22,831 bases of DNA from Prevotella sp. (GCA_017428805.1 JAFRQC010000109.1:1-22831), one strand, 5' to 3'. Numbered from the stretch's first letter, positions 1 to 8,998 are shown. Made by a program: numbers and translations. The notes: generated by a model not told the origin, from the letters alone.

Positions 1-327
1 ATGCAGGATCTTGACGTCGAGGAGTTCTGGGCACTATTACTGAACCAGCACTACCGTCTCATCAAGAAAGTGCGTATCTCGCATGGTGGCATTACTGAAA
101 CCTCCGTCGACATCCGCGTCATCATGCGGGAGGCCGTCCTCGCGAACTGCACCATTCTCGCCGTCTGCCACAACCATCCCTCTGGCAATCTCACCCCCAG
201 CAAAAATGATGAGATACTCACTAGGAGTCTCAACCGTGCCTGCGAGGTGATGAACATCCACTTCCTCGACCATGTCATCGTCACCGACGGTCTGTATTAC
301 TCCTTCCACGAACAGGGGCTTTGTTGA
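1..327 (+). CDS. radC: RadC-family JAB-domain protein, C-terminal part (5' end outside window)
   Basis: This is the last 108 codons of a RadC-like protein. The MPN/JAB metalloprotease-like fold is shown by the metal-binding signature HNHPSG at residues 57-62, followed by S67 and D70 in PSKNDE. The segments LLLNQHYRLIKK and FLDHVIVTDG are also typical of the family. RadC proteins are about 220-230 aa, so the N-terminal helix-hairpin-helix region is missing. The first ATG here encodes an internal methionine and the true start lies upstream of the window. The biochemical role of RadC is unsettled; the old link to DNA repair is doubtful. The gene ends 68 bases before the next start, which has its own promoter, so it is probably the end of a separate unit. 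Confidence 0.9.
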   Translation: MQDLDVEEFWALLLNQHYRLIKKVRISHGGITETSVDIRVIMREAVLANCTILAVCHNHPSGNLTPSKNDEILTRSLNRACEVMNIHFLDHVIVTDGLYYSFHEQGLC

Positions 328-378
328 TAAGAAGCGCAAAATTTTCGGTAAAGTAATGAATAATTAAGCAAAAATGCT

Positions 379-386
379 TATCTTTG
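379..386 (+). promoter_or_regulatory. Bacteroidetes-type -7 promoter element (TATCTTTG) for the sufT-like operon
   Basis: TATCTTTG matches the Bacteroidetes -7 consensus TAnnTTTG. Only nine bases separate it from the ATG at 396, so the transcript would be leaderless or nearly so. A small palindrome, TAAGCA-AAAA-TGCTTA (365-380), overlaps its upstream edge and may help end radC transcription or bind a regulator. Confidence 0.7.
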
Positions 387-395
387 CACTCGATT

Positions 396-716
396 ATGAC
401 ACAAGAAGAGAAAACCAAGATAGAAGAGCGGATCGTGGATGTGCTAAAGACCGTCTATGATCCAGAGATTCCCGTCAACATATATGACCTGGGAATGATT
501 TATAAGATCGACGTGCAGGAAGATGCATCCGTGGAGTTGGAAATGACCTTTACTGCCCCCAACTGCCCTGCTGCTGACTATATATTAGAAGATGTACGCA
601 CGAAGGTAGAAAGCGTCGAGGGCGTGAAATCGACGAACGTGAATCTCGTCTTTGAGCCAGCATGGGACCAGTCGATGATGAGCGAGGAAGCAAGAGTAGA
701 GTTAGGATTCGATTAA
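396..716 (+). CDS. SufT-like MIP18/DUF59 family protein, Fe-S cluster assembly factor
   Basis: This 106-aa protein is a stand-alone MIP18 (DUF59) domain, a small cytosolic fold that helps mature iron-sulfur proteins. It shows the conserved run YDPEIPVNIYDLGMIYKI near residues 22-39 and the TAPNCPAADYI motif with the family's conserved cysteine near residue 55. The C-terminal EEARVELGF is typical of the Bacteroidetes SUF-associated version. I chose the ATG at 396; an upstream TTG at 384 would overlap the -7 promoter box. The gene leads a plus-strand operon, with lpxH 18 bases downstream. The remaining suf genes are not in the window, so the SUF link rests on the family and not on context. Confidence 0.88.
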   Translation: MTQEEKTKIEERIVDVLKTVYDPEIPVNIYDLGMIYKIDVQEDASVELEMTFTAPNCPAADYILEDVRTKVESVEGVKSTNVNLVFEPAWDQSMMSEEARVELGFD

Positions 717-734
717 AGTTGAAAAGGTGAAAAG

Positions 735-1499
735 ATGAAACCGATATATTTCCTTTCCGACGCCCACTTAGGGTCACTGGCCATACCTCACCAGAGGATG
801 CAGGAGCGCAGGCTTGTGCGGTTCCTCGACAGCATCAAGGAGAAAGCCGCCGCCATCTACCTGCTGGGCGATATGTTCGACTTCTGGTACGAATACAAGT
901 ATGTGGTGCCCAAAGGGTTTACCCGCTTTCTGGGGAAAATCTCAGAACTGACGGACATGGGCGTCGAAGTGCATTACTTCACAGGCAACCACGACATCTG
1001 GGCTTATGAATATTTGGAAAAGGAATGTGGCGTCATCTTGCACAAAAAGCCTGAAACAACGGAAATCTACGGAAAGATGTTCTTTCTGGCTCACGGTGAC
1101 GGACTCGGCGACCCCAGCAAGTCGTTTAAGTTCATCCGCAGCATCTTCCACTCTCCCGTGTGCCAGTTCCTCTTTTCTGCGATACACCCCCGTTGGGGTA
1201 TGGGTCTCGGACTGAACTGGGCCAAGCACTCTCGCATGAAACGTCCCAACGGTGAGGAACCTGCCTATATGGGAGAAGGGCGGGAACACCTTGTGCTCTA
1301 TACGAAAAAGTACATCCAGTACCACTCCAATGTAGACTATTTCATCTACGGGCATCGGCATATCGAATTGGATCTGCAACTGACCAAAAAGGCACGGATG
1401 ATCATCCTCGGCGACTGGATCAGTCATTTCACCTATATCGTCTACGACGGCGACCATCTGCTGATGTCACAGTACATTGAGGGAGAAAGCAAACCGTAA
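735..1499 (+). CDS. lpxH: UDP-2,3-diacylglucosamine diphosphatase (LpxH family)
   Basis: This 254-aa protein is a calcineurin-like metallophosphoesterase of the LpxH/LpxH2 type. LpxH removes UMP from UDP-2,3-diacylglucosamine to give lipid X in lipid A synthesis, acting at the inner face of the membrane. The metal-binding motifs appear in order: SDAHLG (D9, H11), GDMFDFW (D46), GNHD (N85, H86), AHGD (H120) and YGHRH near residue 207. Length and the LGDWI segment near the C-terminus fit the Bacteroidetes enzyme. A purine-rich AAAAGGTGAAAAG precedes the ATG. The gene sits 18 bases after the sufT-like gene and 16 bases before the sugar kinase, so all three are probably cotranscribed. Confidence 0.9.
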   Translation: MKPIYFLSDAHLGSLAIPHQRMQERRLVRFLDSIKEKAAAIYLLGDMFDFWYEYKYVVPKGFTRFLGKISELTDMGVEVHYFTGNHDIWAYEYLEKECGVILHKKPETTEIYGKMFFLAHGDGLGDPSKSFKFIRSIFHSPVCQFLFSAIHPRWGMGLGLNWAKHSRMKRPNGEEPAYMGEGREHLVLYTKKYIQYHSNVDYFIYGHRHIELDLQLTKKARMIILGDWISHFTYIVYDGDHLLMSQYIEGESKP

Positions 1500-1515
1500 T
1501 CTCACAAAAACAGAT

Positions 1516-2577
1516 ATGAACAGACATAAGATTGTAACATTCGGGGAGTTACTTCTCCGTTTTTCAAAGAACGACCACCTGCGACTGACTCAGGGCGACA
1601 CGTTTACCTGCAAGTATGGCGGCAGTGAGGCGAATGTAGCCGTTTCACTCGCTACACAGGGAGAGGATGTAACCTACATTACCCGCCTGCCAGACACCCC
1701 TGTGGGGCATGCCGGAGCGATGAATCTGGCACAATTGGGCGTGAATACCAACCACGTGCTATATGGCGGGCAACGCATCGGCACTTACTATTTCGAGCCT
1801 GCCGCCGGCATGCGTGCAGCCAAGGTCATCTACGACCGTGGCAACTCCGCCTACTACGACCTGAAGCCGGGTATGATTCCATGGCGGGAGATACTGAGAG
1901 ACTGCAAGTTCTTCCACGTGTCGGGCATCACCGCAGCCATCTCGCAACAGGCTGCAGATGCCACATTTGAGGCCCTCGACATCGCTGACGAGTTGGGTGT
2001 TACCGTCTGTTTTGACATCAACTATCGCAAGAACCTATGGAAATATGAGGGAGCGACTCCCCGTGAGACACTGAGCAAGATGCTCTCCCGTTGTGATATG
2101 ATGTTCGGTGATGCTATTGAGTTTGACTGGCTGAGTCAGCATCCGCAGCCGCCTTTCACGGCAGTGGACGCCAGCTTCAAGATGCAGATGGATGAGTATC
2201 GCGAGTGGTTCGACGAACTGCACGAAGCCTATCCTCGCCTGAAGAACTGGATGATGGGTATGCGCAATATCGTATCGTCGAAACATCACACCCTGACAGG
2301 ACTACTCTGGACGGATGGCAAACTGTTGCAATCGCCCATCATGGACATCCCTGATGTCATCGATCCCGTCGGTGTGGGCGATGCCTTCATGGGCGGCTGG
2401 CTCCACGCCATCAACCTTTTCCCCGATGACAAGCAGATGCAACTGAACTACTCCTTAGCAGCCGCAGCCCTCAAGAACACCATCCCCGGTGATTTTAACC
2501 TCTCCACAGAAGAAGAAATCATGGATGTCCTCGAAGGCCGCCACAACCCAAGCACACTCTATAAGACGTTCATATAA
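1516..2577 (+). CDS. kdgK: PfkB-family sugar kinase, probably 2-keto-3-deoxygluconate kinase
   Basis: This 353-aa carbohydrate kinase has the ribokinase/PfkB fold. FGELLLRF at the N-terminus and KYGGSEANVAVSLA (about residues 34-47) form the sugar-binding region. DPVGVGDAF at 283-291 is the anion-hole signature, with D289 as the expected catalytic base. The GGSEANVA form and the overall length fit KdgK, which phosphorylates 2-keto-3-deoxygluconate at the end of uronate breakdown. Substrate is inferred from family only, because no other uronate genes are nearby. I start at ATG 1516; an upstream in-frame TTG at 1477 would run back into lpxH. It is the last gene of the operon and is followed at once by a strong terminator. 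Confidence 0.8.
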   Translation: MNRHKIVTFGELLLRFSKNDHLRLTQGDTFTCKYGGSEANVAVSLATQGEDVTYITRLPDTPVGHAGAMNLAQLGVNTNHVLYGGQRIGTYYFEPAAGMRAAKVIYDRGNSAYYDLKPGMIPWREILRDCKFFHVSGITAAISQQAADATFEALDIADELGVTVCFDINYRKNLWKYEGATPRETLSKMLSRCDMMFGDAIEFDWLSQHPQPPFTAVDASFKMQMDEYREWFDELHEAYPRLKNWMMGMRNIVSSKHHTLTGLLWTDGKLLQSPIMDIPDVIDPVGVGDAFMGGWLHAINLFPDDKQMQLNYSLAAAALKNTIPGDFNLSTEEEIMDVLEGRHNPSTLYKTFI

Positions 2578-2578
2578 A

Positions 2579-2613
2579 AATAATAGGGCCAACTTCACGT
2601 TAGCCCTATTATT
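2579..2613. terminator. Bidirectional intrinsic terminator between kdgK and the cotH operon
   Basis: AATAATAGGGC at 2579-2589 pairs perfectly with GCCCTATTATT at 2603-2613, giving an 11-bp stem around a 13-base loop. A/T-rich ends on both sides give a short T-run in either direction. The two flanking units converge, so one hairpin can serve both. Confidence 0.85.
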
Positions 2614-2630
2614 TAGATATGCATATCAGA

Positions 2631-4550
2631 TTACATCTTATCAAACTCTGTCTTTAACCACTCCATACGGGTGGTGAACCATGTCTTCAGTTCTTGGACC
2701 TCATTCTGATAACTGCCCCAGATGTTATAATTAGGCCATGTCTTGACATTAAACAGATGCCATACGTTTTCATTCTCCTGGGCAGATAATTTCAGATACT
2801 GCGCATCGGCATTGACATTGGCCAGAATATCATTCTGATGCCTATAGAAATAATTGAACCGCTCTTTTACTCTTCTCACGAAAGCAGGATCTCTGAACAA
2901 GCGAGTATACCACTGAGTATACCTAATATGGAATCCTTCTGGATGATAGCATGTCTGATTGGCCTGATCCATATTACCATAAGCCACATCCATATCCCAG
3001 ACGGGTCCCATCATCAACTTGCCGCCACGGGCAAGATGCATATAACAACTTGTATCAAAATTGCTATCCAGGTTCTTACCTATTTCGTGAATAAGATACC
3101 AGTCGACGAAAGAATCCATATCCATATATGCCTGCCAACCCGTATTCGGATCAGTAAATTTGCTACTGAACAAAACATTATCGGCTTTAATCACAAAATC
3201 CTTCGCATAATTGTAATTAGCATCACTGTATGCCACATCTGGATCTTTGATGTTGACGACATTCTCCAAATGAGGCACAACAAAATAACGGGAATCTGCC
3301 TCACTTGATGCCCGACTGTCTATCTCCAACAAGAAACCGTCATCTCCTACAGCCACCCGATGATTGGAAATCTTCACTTTCTCACAAAGCAGGTAGGTCC
3401 CCCAATGCTTATTGTTGAAGATCAGTTCCACGAAATGACTTTCAGGCGTGTAGTCAAGATTGCTGATGCTACTCATGTAGAAAGCCAGGCTGTTACGCAA
3501 CATTGACTTGTCGTTATAGTTCGGCAGCAGCACCCATGACTTGTCTTTATGCATATCCAACAAGGAAATCTTCTCGTCGAATTTAAGACGGAACGGTTTC
3601 TTGGGGAATTTCCAACTGGAGTTACCACGTCCCTTGATATTGACCCTCGACTCTATCACATCACCAGCAGCACGCGTCCTCACGTCTTCCCTCAGATGCA
3701 TGGTAGCCGGAAGATAGATTTCCTTAGACATCACTTCCTTATAGCCATCGGTAGTGATATACATCTGTGGAAGTCCCGTAAAGGAATGGACAAAAATCGT
3801 ATAATATTGGATTTTGTTGGAGACAGCGACTGCCACCGTACGCGGTCTTGTGAAATCGATCTCTGTCTTTCCACTCTCGGCTTCAAAGCCGTCGATCACC
3901 ACCATCGTGCCCTCAAAGGTAAACCGGGGTTTCAAGAGTTTCTCATTTAAGAGCCCCGGCAACCAACATTCAATGATGCTGTCACCGACAATCTTACATT
4001 TGACGTTCTCTTTCAGCGATTGGTTATCATCCTTCACGAACTCCATCGTCAGGAGTCTCGGTTCCACGCGATCGTCCAAGATCTTCTCAAGGCTGTCAAT
4101 CTTATGCTGAAGGTCCTCCCACATCAGTCGAAGCTGGCCATTACGGGCTGCCTGGTCTGCATTGTTCTGAGCCTGATGTCCTAACTGCTCTCCAAGATCT
4201 ACGTTCTGATCATAAACTAAATTCCTCTCCTTCAACAGCGAGTCAATCACATGTGACATGGAGTCGTTCAGAATCCCCTGCTCGGTATTTCTTAAAGCCT
4301 GCTCAGCATTTCTCAGTGTCTGTTCAGCATTCCAACGGTCCCTTTCTTCATTACGGGCAGCCAGAGTCTCATTCTCGGCTTCCTGTCTGGCATTCTCAGC
4401 TTCCTGCTCAGCATTGGCTTTCTCTAACAGATCATTGCTCGCCTCCCGCTTTTCAAGACGGTCGTAGTATTCTGTGAGATCTTCCTTACAGGCCACAAAC
4501 CCCAGAAGCACAAAAGCCATGAACAGTATCCTTTTCATACTCTTCTTCAT
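2631..4550 (-). CDS. CotH-family lipoprotein with N-terminal coiled coil (probably kinase-competent copy)
   Basis: This 639-aa protein starts with a lipoprotein signal peptide; the lipobox ends at C21 (GFVAC). A polar, Asn/Glu-rich coiled-coil stalk follows (about 25-160) with repeated NAEQ and RNxEQ units. A beta-rich linker (165-260) leads to a CotH domain (about 275-635). CotH proteins are atypical secreted protein kinases, first described for spore-coat proteins. Motifs seen are IKGRGNSSW (305-313), WVLLPNYNDKSMLRN (339-353), GTYLLCEKVKI (384-394) and GPVWDMDVAYGN (515-526), where the acidic residues should bind metal. It probably sits lipid-anchored in the outer membrane. It lies 14 bases after its paralogue, with AGAGAGG just upstream of the ATG. 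Its substrate is unknown. Confidence 0.8.
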   Translation of the reverse strand: MKKSMKRILFMAFVLLGFVACKEDLTEYYDRLEKREASNDLLEKANAEQEAENARQEAENETLAARNEERDRWNAEQTLRNAEQALRNTEQGILNDSMSHVIDSLLKERNLVYDQNVDLGEQLGHQAQNNADQAARNGQLRLMWEDLQHKIDSLEKILDDRVEPRLLTMEFVKDDNQSLKENVKCKIVGDSIIECWLPGLLNEKLLKPRFTFEGTMVVIDGFEAESGKTEIDFTRPRTVAVAVSNKIQYYTIFVHSFTGLPQMYITTDGYKEVMSKEIYLPATMHLREDVRTRAAGDVIESRVNIKGRGNSSWKFPKKPFRLKFDEKISLLDMHKDKSWVLLPNYNDKSMLRNSLAFYMSSISNLDYTPESHFVELIFNNKHWGTYLLCEKVKISNHRVAVGDDGFLLEIDSRASSEADSRYFVVPHLENVVNIKDPDVAYSDANYNYAKDFVIKADNVLFSSKFTDPNTGWQAYMDMDSFVDWYLIHEIGKNLDSNFDTSCYMHLARGGKLMMGPVWDMDVAYGNMDQANQTCYHPEGFHIRYTQWYTRLFRDPAFVRRVKERFNYFYRHQNDILANVNADAQYLKLSAQENENVWHLFNVKTWPNYNIWGSYQNEVQELKTWFTTRMEWLKTEFDKM

Positions 4551-4564
4551 GATTACCTCTCTTT

Positions 4565-6472
4565 TTACATGGCATCAAATTGGTCCTTGAGCCATCTCAT
4601 GCGCTCAGTAAGCCAACTCTTCATACTGCTAACCTGTCCCTGATACAATACCCAGGTATTCTCTTCAGAAGTCTTATATTTCAAGAATGTATCCCATTTC
4701 GTGTCATCTTCCTGAATAGCATACTTCAGATACTGTGCGTTTTCGTTGATACTCTTGAGGATATCCTCCTGATGTTCATAATAATAGGCAAAGCGTTCCT
4801 TCACCTTGGCCACAAAAGCAGGATCCATGAACAAACGCTTATACCAGCTGACGTTTTTGATGATAAATCCAGAAGAACCTGTTGAACCGGCATCACCGAA
4901 TGCTTTTTCGAAGTCCCACACCGGCCCCATCTTCAGCTTACCGCCACGTCTGTAACTCATGATACAACTGGAATTGAATGCGCCACTTTGATTTTTTGCG
5001 ATCTCATTAATCAGATACCAATCGACAAAAGAATTTTCATCCATATAGTATCGCCATCCATAAGTCTCATCAGCAAAGTTTGAAGAGAAAAGAACACTTT
5101 CTGCTTCACTCACAAAATTAACGATATAATTAACCACTGATGCCGACTGGGATGTAGGATACAAGATGCTTACAGGTCGCTCAAGGTGTGCTGTTGTAAA
5201 TGCCGAGCCCACCGTGTTAGAGCCGATACTCAGGATATAACCATCACTACCGACATTGACTCTCGAAGAACTGCCGTCAAGGGTTTCACCCAACATATAC
5301 GTACCAGCATAGCGACCATTAAACATCAGGTCAACATAATGATAACGTGGTGTATAATCAAGCTTGCTTATTTCGCTCATATAGAAAGCCGTCTGGTTAT
5401 GCAGCATGGTGATATCGTACACATTAGGCACCATCAGCCAATCATTGTGTGCTGGCATGTTCAACAACGATACAGCATTAGAAAAGTTCAACTTATAGTC
5501 ATTCTTACCCCATTCTATATGACCTGACCAGTCAACCTGCTTCGTGTAGTAGCGAAGAGTTCCTTGTGCCATCATCCTGGCTGAAGTTTCAGAAAGGCCT
5601 CCTGTTCCGCCATAACCTGCATTGTCCACAAGACTGACAGTCGCCTTATAATAATGATTGGCCTCACTTAACATACGGCCATAGGTCTCTGCCCACAGTG
5701 TAGGAAGGCCCGTATAGGCACTGACAATAACTGTGTATTCTTTAGTCTGGTCTCCAGAATAAATGACAAGGGAGCGCTCGGAGCTGAAATCAAATGCCGT
5801 CTTACTGCTGACAGCTTTCTGGCCACCAATCGTTATATAGTCTCCAATAAATCTAAATCGGGGAATAAGCGACTTTGCACTCATGACATTCAGAACCCTA
5901 CACTCTACGACACTGTCCCCAATAATCTCACATTCAGCATCTTCAACCAGTTGCAGGGGATTCTCAGAAGCCAGGAACTCAAAGTGAAGCAACTTCGGAT
6001 CTCTCTGATTGATCTTGGCTTCCAGCTTGTCCAATTCCTCTTGCGACAGGTTTATCAGGTCCTGAAGAGTATTCCATTCCTCTACTAGTAAGTTGTTCTC
6101 AATATCCAGATTGTCCAATGAATCCGAGAGAGCCTGTCCTTCTTTTTGCAGGGCTAAGATCTCTTCCGCCAAATCCAGACTTCGTTTTCTCAAGCTATCA
6201 AGTTCAGCCAATAACTCCTTACTTGACGCTTCAAGTTCATCACTGCGATTAGACAACTCATCACTCCGTTTTGCCAACTCATCACTCTTTTTCTGAAGTT
6301 CTGTTATTTCAGCAGAAAGGCGTTGGCTCTCATCATTCAACTGCTTAATCCTATTGTCCAATGTCTTTCCCTGATTCTCCACTTCAGTAATACGGCTCTC
6401 AATATCAGTCAAGTCTGTCTTACAGGATACAAGACAGGCCAAGACCAATACTATAAACGCAAATCTCTTCAT
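4565..6472 (-). CDS. CotH-like lipoprotein paralogue with degenerate catalytic motifs
   Basis: This 635-aa protein has the same layout as its downstream neighbour: a lipoprotein signal with lipobox LVSC ending at C17, a long coiled coil (about 20-155) with heptad runs such as KSDELAKRSDELSNRSDEL, a beta-rich linker and a CotH-like domain. The fold is recognisable from GPVWDFEKAFGD (516-527), YMDENSFVDWYLINEIAKN and LDYTPRYHYVDLMFNGRYAGTY. Key positions differ from the intact copy: there is no IKGRGNSSW, SMLRN has become TMLHN, CEKVKI has become GETLDG, and the WDMD acid pair has become WDFE. It may be a pseudokinase or binding partner. It is the first gene of the two-gene operon, and the shared architecture indicates tandem duplication. 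Confidence 0.75.
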   Translation of the reverse strand: MKRFAFIVLVLACLVSCKTDLTDIESRITEVENQGKTLDNRIKQLNDESQRLSAEITELQKKSDELAKRSDELSNRSDELEASSKELLAELDSLRKRSLDLAEEILALQKEGQALSDSLDNLDIENNLLVEEWNTLQDLINLSQEELDKLEAKINQRDPKLLHFEFLASENPLQLVEDAECEIIGDSVVECRVLNVMSAKSLIPRFRFIGDYITIGGQKAVSSKTAFDFSSERSLVIYSGDQTKEYTVIVSAYTGLPTLWAETYGRMLSEANHYYKATVSLVDNAGYGGTGGLSETSARMMAQGTLRYYTKQVDWSGHIEWGKNDYKLNFSNAVSLLNMPAHNDWLMVPNVYDITMLHNQTAFYMSEISKLDYTPRYHYVDLMFNGRYAGTYMLGETLDGSSSRVNVGSDGYILSIGSNTVGSAFTTAHLERPVSILYPTSQSASVVNYIVNFVSEAESVLFSSNFADETYGWRYYMDENSFVDWYLINEIAKNQSGAFNSSCIMSYRRGGKLKMGPVWDFEKAFGDAGSTGSSGFIIKNVSWYKRLFMDPAFVAKVKERFAYYYEHQEDILKSINENAQYLKYAIQEDDTKWDTFLKYKTSEENTWVLYQGQVSSMKSWLTERMRWLKDQFDAM

Positions 6473-6516
6473 ATCAAACTATACTATTCTACCTAATCAA
6501 AAACAATATGAGGGGA

Positions 6517-6524
6517 CAAAGATA
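6517..6524 (-). promoter_or_regulatory. -7 promoter element (TATCTTTG) for the cotH-like operon
   Basis: Read on the minus strand, TATCTTTG lies 44 bases upstream of the cotH-like start codon, within an A/T-rich gap. It matches TAnnTTTG and gives a leader of roughly 35-40 bases. Confidence 0.7.
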
Positions 6525-6610
6525 ACACTTTTATTTGATATTTAAAGAATAATTACAATTTTTTATATTAATTCGCTCCTTTTCTTGATACAAACACACC
6601 TATCCATGCA

Positions 6611-6638
6611 AGAAGGCGGCCATTTCTGGCCGCCTTCT
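6611..6638 (-). terminator. Terminator hairpin after ackA
   Basis: AGAAGGCGGCCA (6611-6622) pairs perfectly with TGGCCGCCTTCT (6627-6638) around a TTTC loop. It lies 22 bases beyond the ackA stop codon in the direction of transcription. The tail on the minus strand is only weakly T-rich (TTCTTG), so termination may be partial. Confidence 0.7.
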
Positions 6639-6659
6639 ATATCTCAAAACAATATCTGT

Positions 6660-7850
6660 TTACAACAGATTCATCGTATCGGTGGCGATCATCAGCTCCT
6701 CGTCGGTGGGAATGACGACGACTTTGACCTTGGAGTCGTCGGCAGAGATGATGGCCTCCTCACCACGGACATTGTTCTTCGACTCATCGAACTTGATGCC
6801 GAGGAACTCCATGTCCTTACAGACTTCAGAACGCATGCTGATCTGATTCTCACCGACACCAGCGGTAAAGACGACCACATCAAGGCCGCCCATAGCAGCT
6901 GCGTAAGCACCGATATACTTCTTGATGCGATAGAAATACATATCCTGAGCCAGTTTAGCGCGCTCGTCACCGCTCTTGGCAGCGTTCTCCACATCACGCA
7001 TATCAGAACTGCCACCAGTCAGACCGGCGACACCACTTTTCTTATTGAGCAGGTTTGACATACCGTCGGCATCCAGACCGAGCTTCTTCTCGATGAAGGT
7101 GATGGCACCACCGTCGATATCGCCGGCACGGGTGCCCATCATCAGACCCTCCAACGGAGTCAGACCCATCGAAGTATCGATACACTTGCCATCGACAACA
7201 GCAGCAATAGAACCGCCATTACCCACGTGGCAGGTCACCATCTTCGTGCCCTCAGCCTTAATGCCAAGGAACTCGCAGGCACGAGCACTTACATAACGAT
7301 GGCTGGTGCCGTGGAAACCGTAACGACGGATGCCGTACTTCTCATACAGTTCATAAGGAATGGCATACATATAAGCCTTCGGAGGCATGGTCTGATGGAA
7401 TGCCGTGTCGAACACACCCACCTGGGGAAGGCCAGGCATCAGCTCCTTCACGGCATTCACGCCTTTCAGGTTGGCAGGATTATGCAGCGGAGCCAGGTCT
7501 GAGCACTCCTCAAAAGCCTTCAGCACCTCATCGGTAAGGATCACAGACTTATTGAACTTCTCACCGCCATGCACCATACGATGGCCGACGGCATCAATCT
7601 CATCAAGACTCTTGATGACACCAATCTCAGGATCCGTGAGCAGAGAGAGGATGAACTTCACACCCTCGGTATGCTCGGGAATGTCGTGCATGATCTGCTT
7701 TTTCTCACCATTAGCCAACTTTACTTTCACAAAAGAGCCGTCGAGACCAACACGCTCAGCACCGCCACTGGTCATCACGCTCTTGTCGTCCATATTGTAC
7801 AAGGCGTACTTAATCGACGACGAACCACAATTCAATACAAGGATCTTCAT
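6660..7850 (-). CDS. ackA: Acetate kinase
   Basis: This 396-aa protein is a full-length acetate kinase, which makes ATP and acetate from acetyl phosphate in fermentation, or runs in reverse. Family motifs are clear: ILVLNCGSSSIKYALY at the N-terminus (phosphate-binding, N7), GHRMVHGGEKF, GFHGTSHRYVS with the active-site histidine region, CHVGNGGSI, GTRAGDID and FTAGVGEN. The start is the ATG at 7850. The gene follows pta by 18 bases, the standard pta-ackA acetate pathway operon, and is followed by a strong hairpin. Nothing unusual is seen. Confidence 0.97.
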   Translation of the reverse strand: MKILVLNCGSSSIKYALYNMDDKSVMTSGGAERVGLDGSFVKVKLANGEKKQIMHDIPEHTEGVKFILSLLTDPEIGVIKSLDEIDAVGHRMVHGGEKFNKSVILTDEVLKAFEECSDLAPLHNPANLKGVNAVKELMPGLPQVGVFDTAFHQTMPPKAYMYAIPYELYEKYGIRRYGFHGTSHRYVSARACEFLGIKAEGTKMVTCHVGNGGSIAAVVDGKCIDTSMGLTPLEGLMMGTRAGDIDGGAITFIEKKLGLDADGMSNLLNKKSGVAGLTGGSSDMRDVENAAKSGDERAKLAQDMYFYRIKKYIGAYAAAMGGLDVVVFTAGVGENQISMRSEVCKDMEFLGIKFDESKNNVRGEEAIISADDSKVKVVVIPTDEELMIATDTMNLL

Positions 7851-7868
7851 TTCTTTTCTTCTTTATAA

Positions 7869-8879
7869 TTACTTCTTGGCATCCATAGCCTGACAAGCCG
7901 TAATGGCAATCATATAATAGATGTCATCGACAGAGCAACCACGAGAAAGGTCATTCACCGGACGGGCAATACCCTGCAGGATCGGGCCGATAGCGATGGC
8001 ATCACCCAAGCGCTGCACCAGCTTATAGCCGATGTTACCGACTTCCAGGTTCGGGAATACGAGCACGTTGGCTTTACCAGCAATCGTTGAGCCGGGAGCC
8101 TTCTTGGCACCAACAGAGGGCACCAGAGCAGCATCAGCCTGCAACTCACCGTCGACCTTCAGCTCAGGATCCATCTTCTTGGCAATATTTGTTGCCTCAA
8201 TCACCTTGTCTACGACCTCATGCGTAGCGCTGCCCTTCGTCGAGAAGCTCAGCATAGCCACACGAGGCTCAGCGAAGCCTGCCACCGACTTAGCGGTCTG
8301 GGCCGTACATACAGCGATCTGTGCCAACTGGTTAGCATCCGGCATCGGGGTCACAGCCACATCTCCAATCACCAGCACGCCATTCTCACCATACTGAGGC
8401 AGTTTGGTAATCAGCAGCAAGCCACCGCTGACACAAGAAATGCCAGGCGCACACTTGATAATCTGGAGAGCAGGACGCAGGGTGTCGCCCGTTGTTGAGA
8501 GCGCACCAGAGATCTGTCCGTCAGCACCTTCAGTCTTGATAATCATACAACCCAGATAAAGCGGGTTCTTCATCAGTTCACGGGCCTGTTCGATGGTCAT
8601 ACCCTTCTTACGACGGAGTTCCTCCAGCTTCTGGGCATATTCCTCAGCCTTCGGGTTGTTCAGGGGATCGATGATAGTAGCCTTATCAACATGGTTCAGT
8701 CCCCACTCCTTAGCCAGTCTGAAGATCTCGCTGGGATTACCAATCAGGATGATGTCTGCGATGTCGTCAGCCAGAGCCTTGTCGGCTGCACGAAGTGTAC
8801 GCTCCTCCTCTGCCTCGGGGAGCACGATGCGCTGCTTGTTAGACTTAGCACGCGCCACAATTTGACTTAATAAATCCAT
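7869..8879 (-). CDS. pta: Phosphate acetyltransferase
   Basis: This 336-aa protein is a short-form phosphotransacetylase without the extra N-terminal domains of the long enterobacterial enzyme. It converts acetyl-CoA and phosphate to acetyl phosphate, which AckA then uses. Typical segments are RIVLPEAEEERTLRAA, LMKNPLYLGCMII, GALSTTGDTLRPALQII, the STKGSATHE active-site loop, and GPILQGIARPVNDLSRGCSVDDIY near the C-terminus. It is the first gene of the pta-ackA operon and has its own -7 box 40 bases upstream. Confidence 0.97.
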   Translation of the reverse strand: MDLLSQIVARAKSNKQRIVLPEAEEERTLRAADKALADDIADIILIGNPSEIFRLAKEWGLNHVDKATIIDPLNNPKAEEYAQKLEELRRKKGMTIEQARELMKNPLYLGCMIIKTEGADGQISGALSTTGDTLRPALQIIKCAPGISCVSGGLLLITKLPQYGENGVLVIGDVAVTPMPDANQLAQIAVCTAQTAKSVAGFAEPRVAMLSFSTKGSATHEVVDKVIEATNIAKKMDPELKVDGELQADAALVPSVGAKKAPGSTIAGKANVLVFPNLEVGNIGYKLVQRLGDAIAIGPILQGIARPVNDLSRGCSVDDIYYMIAITACQAMDAKK

Positions 8880-8919
8880 AATTCGTTATTTTTATAATTT
8901 CAGTTTGTCTTGTAGTTTG

Positions 8920-8927
8920 CAAAGTTA
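8920..8927 (-). promoter_or_regulatory. -7 promoter element (TAACTTTG) for pta-ackA
   Basis: On the minus strand TAACTTTG matches TAnnTTTG and lies 40 bases upstream of the pta ATG, giving a leader of about 30 bases. It falls in the 119-bp A/T-rich gap that separates pta from dacA. Confidence 0.65.
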
Positions 8928-8998
8928 ATAAAAATATTCCAAATATCATAAGATTGACGTTCGTTTTTTCAGAAATTTAAGTGAAAACCTTTACGTCG

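Noticed and set aside
942..1457. 171-aa open frame on the minus strand
   Set aside because: It lies fully antisense to lpxH, whose metal-binding motifs are intact, and its translation has no recognisable domain.
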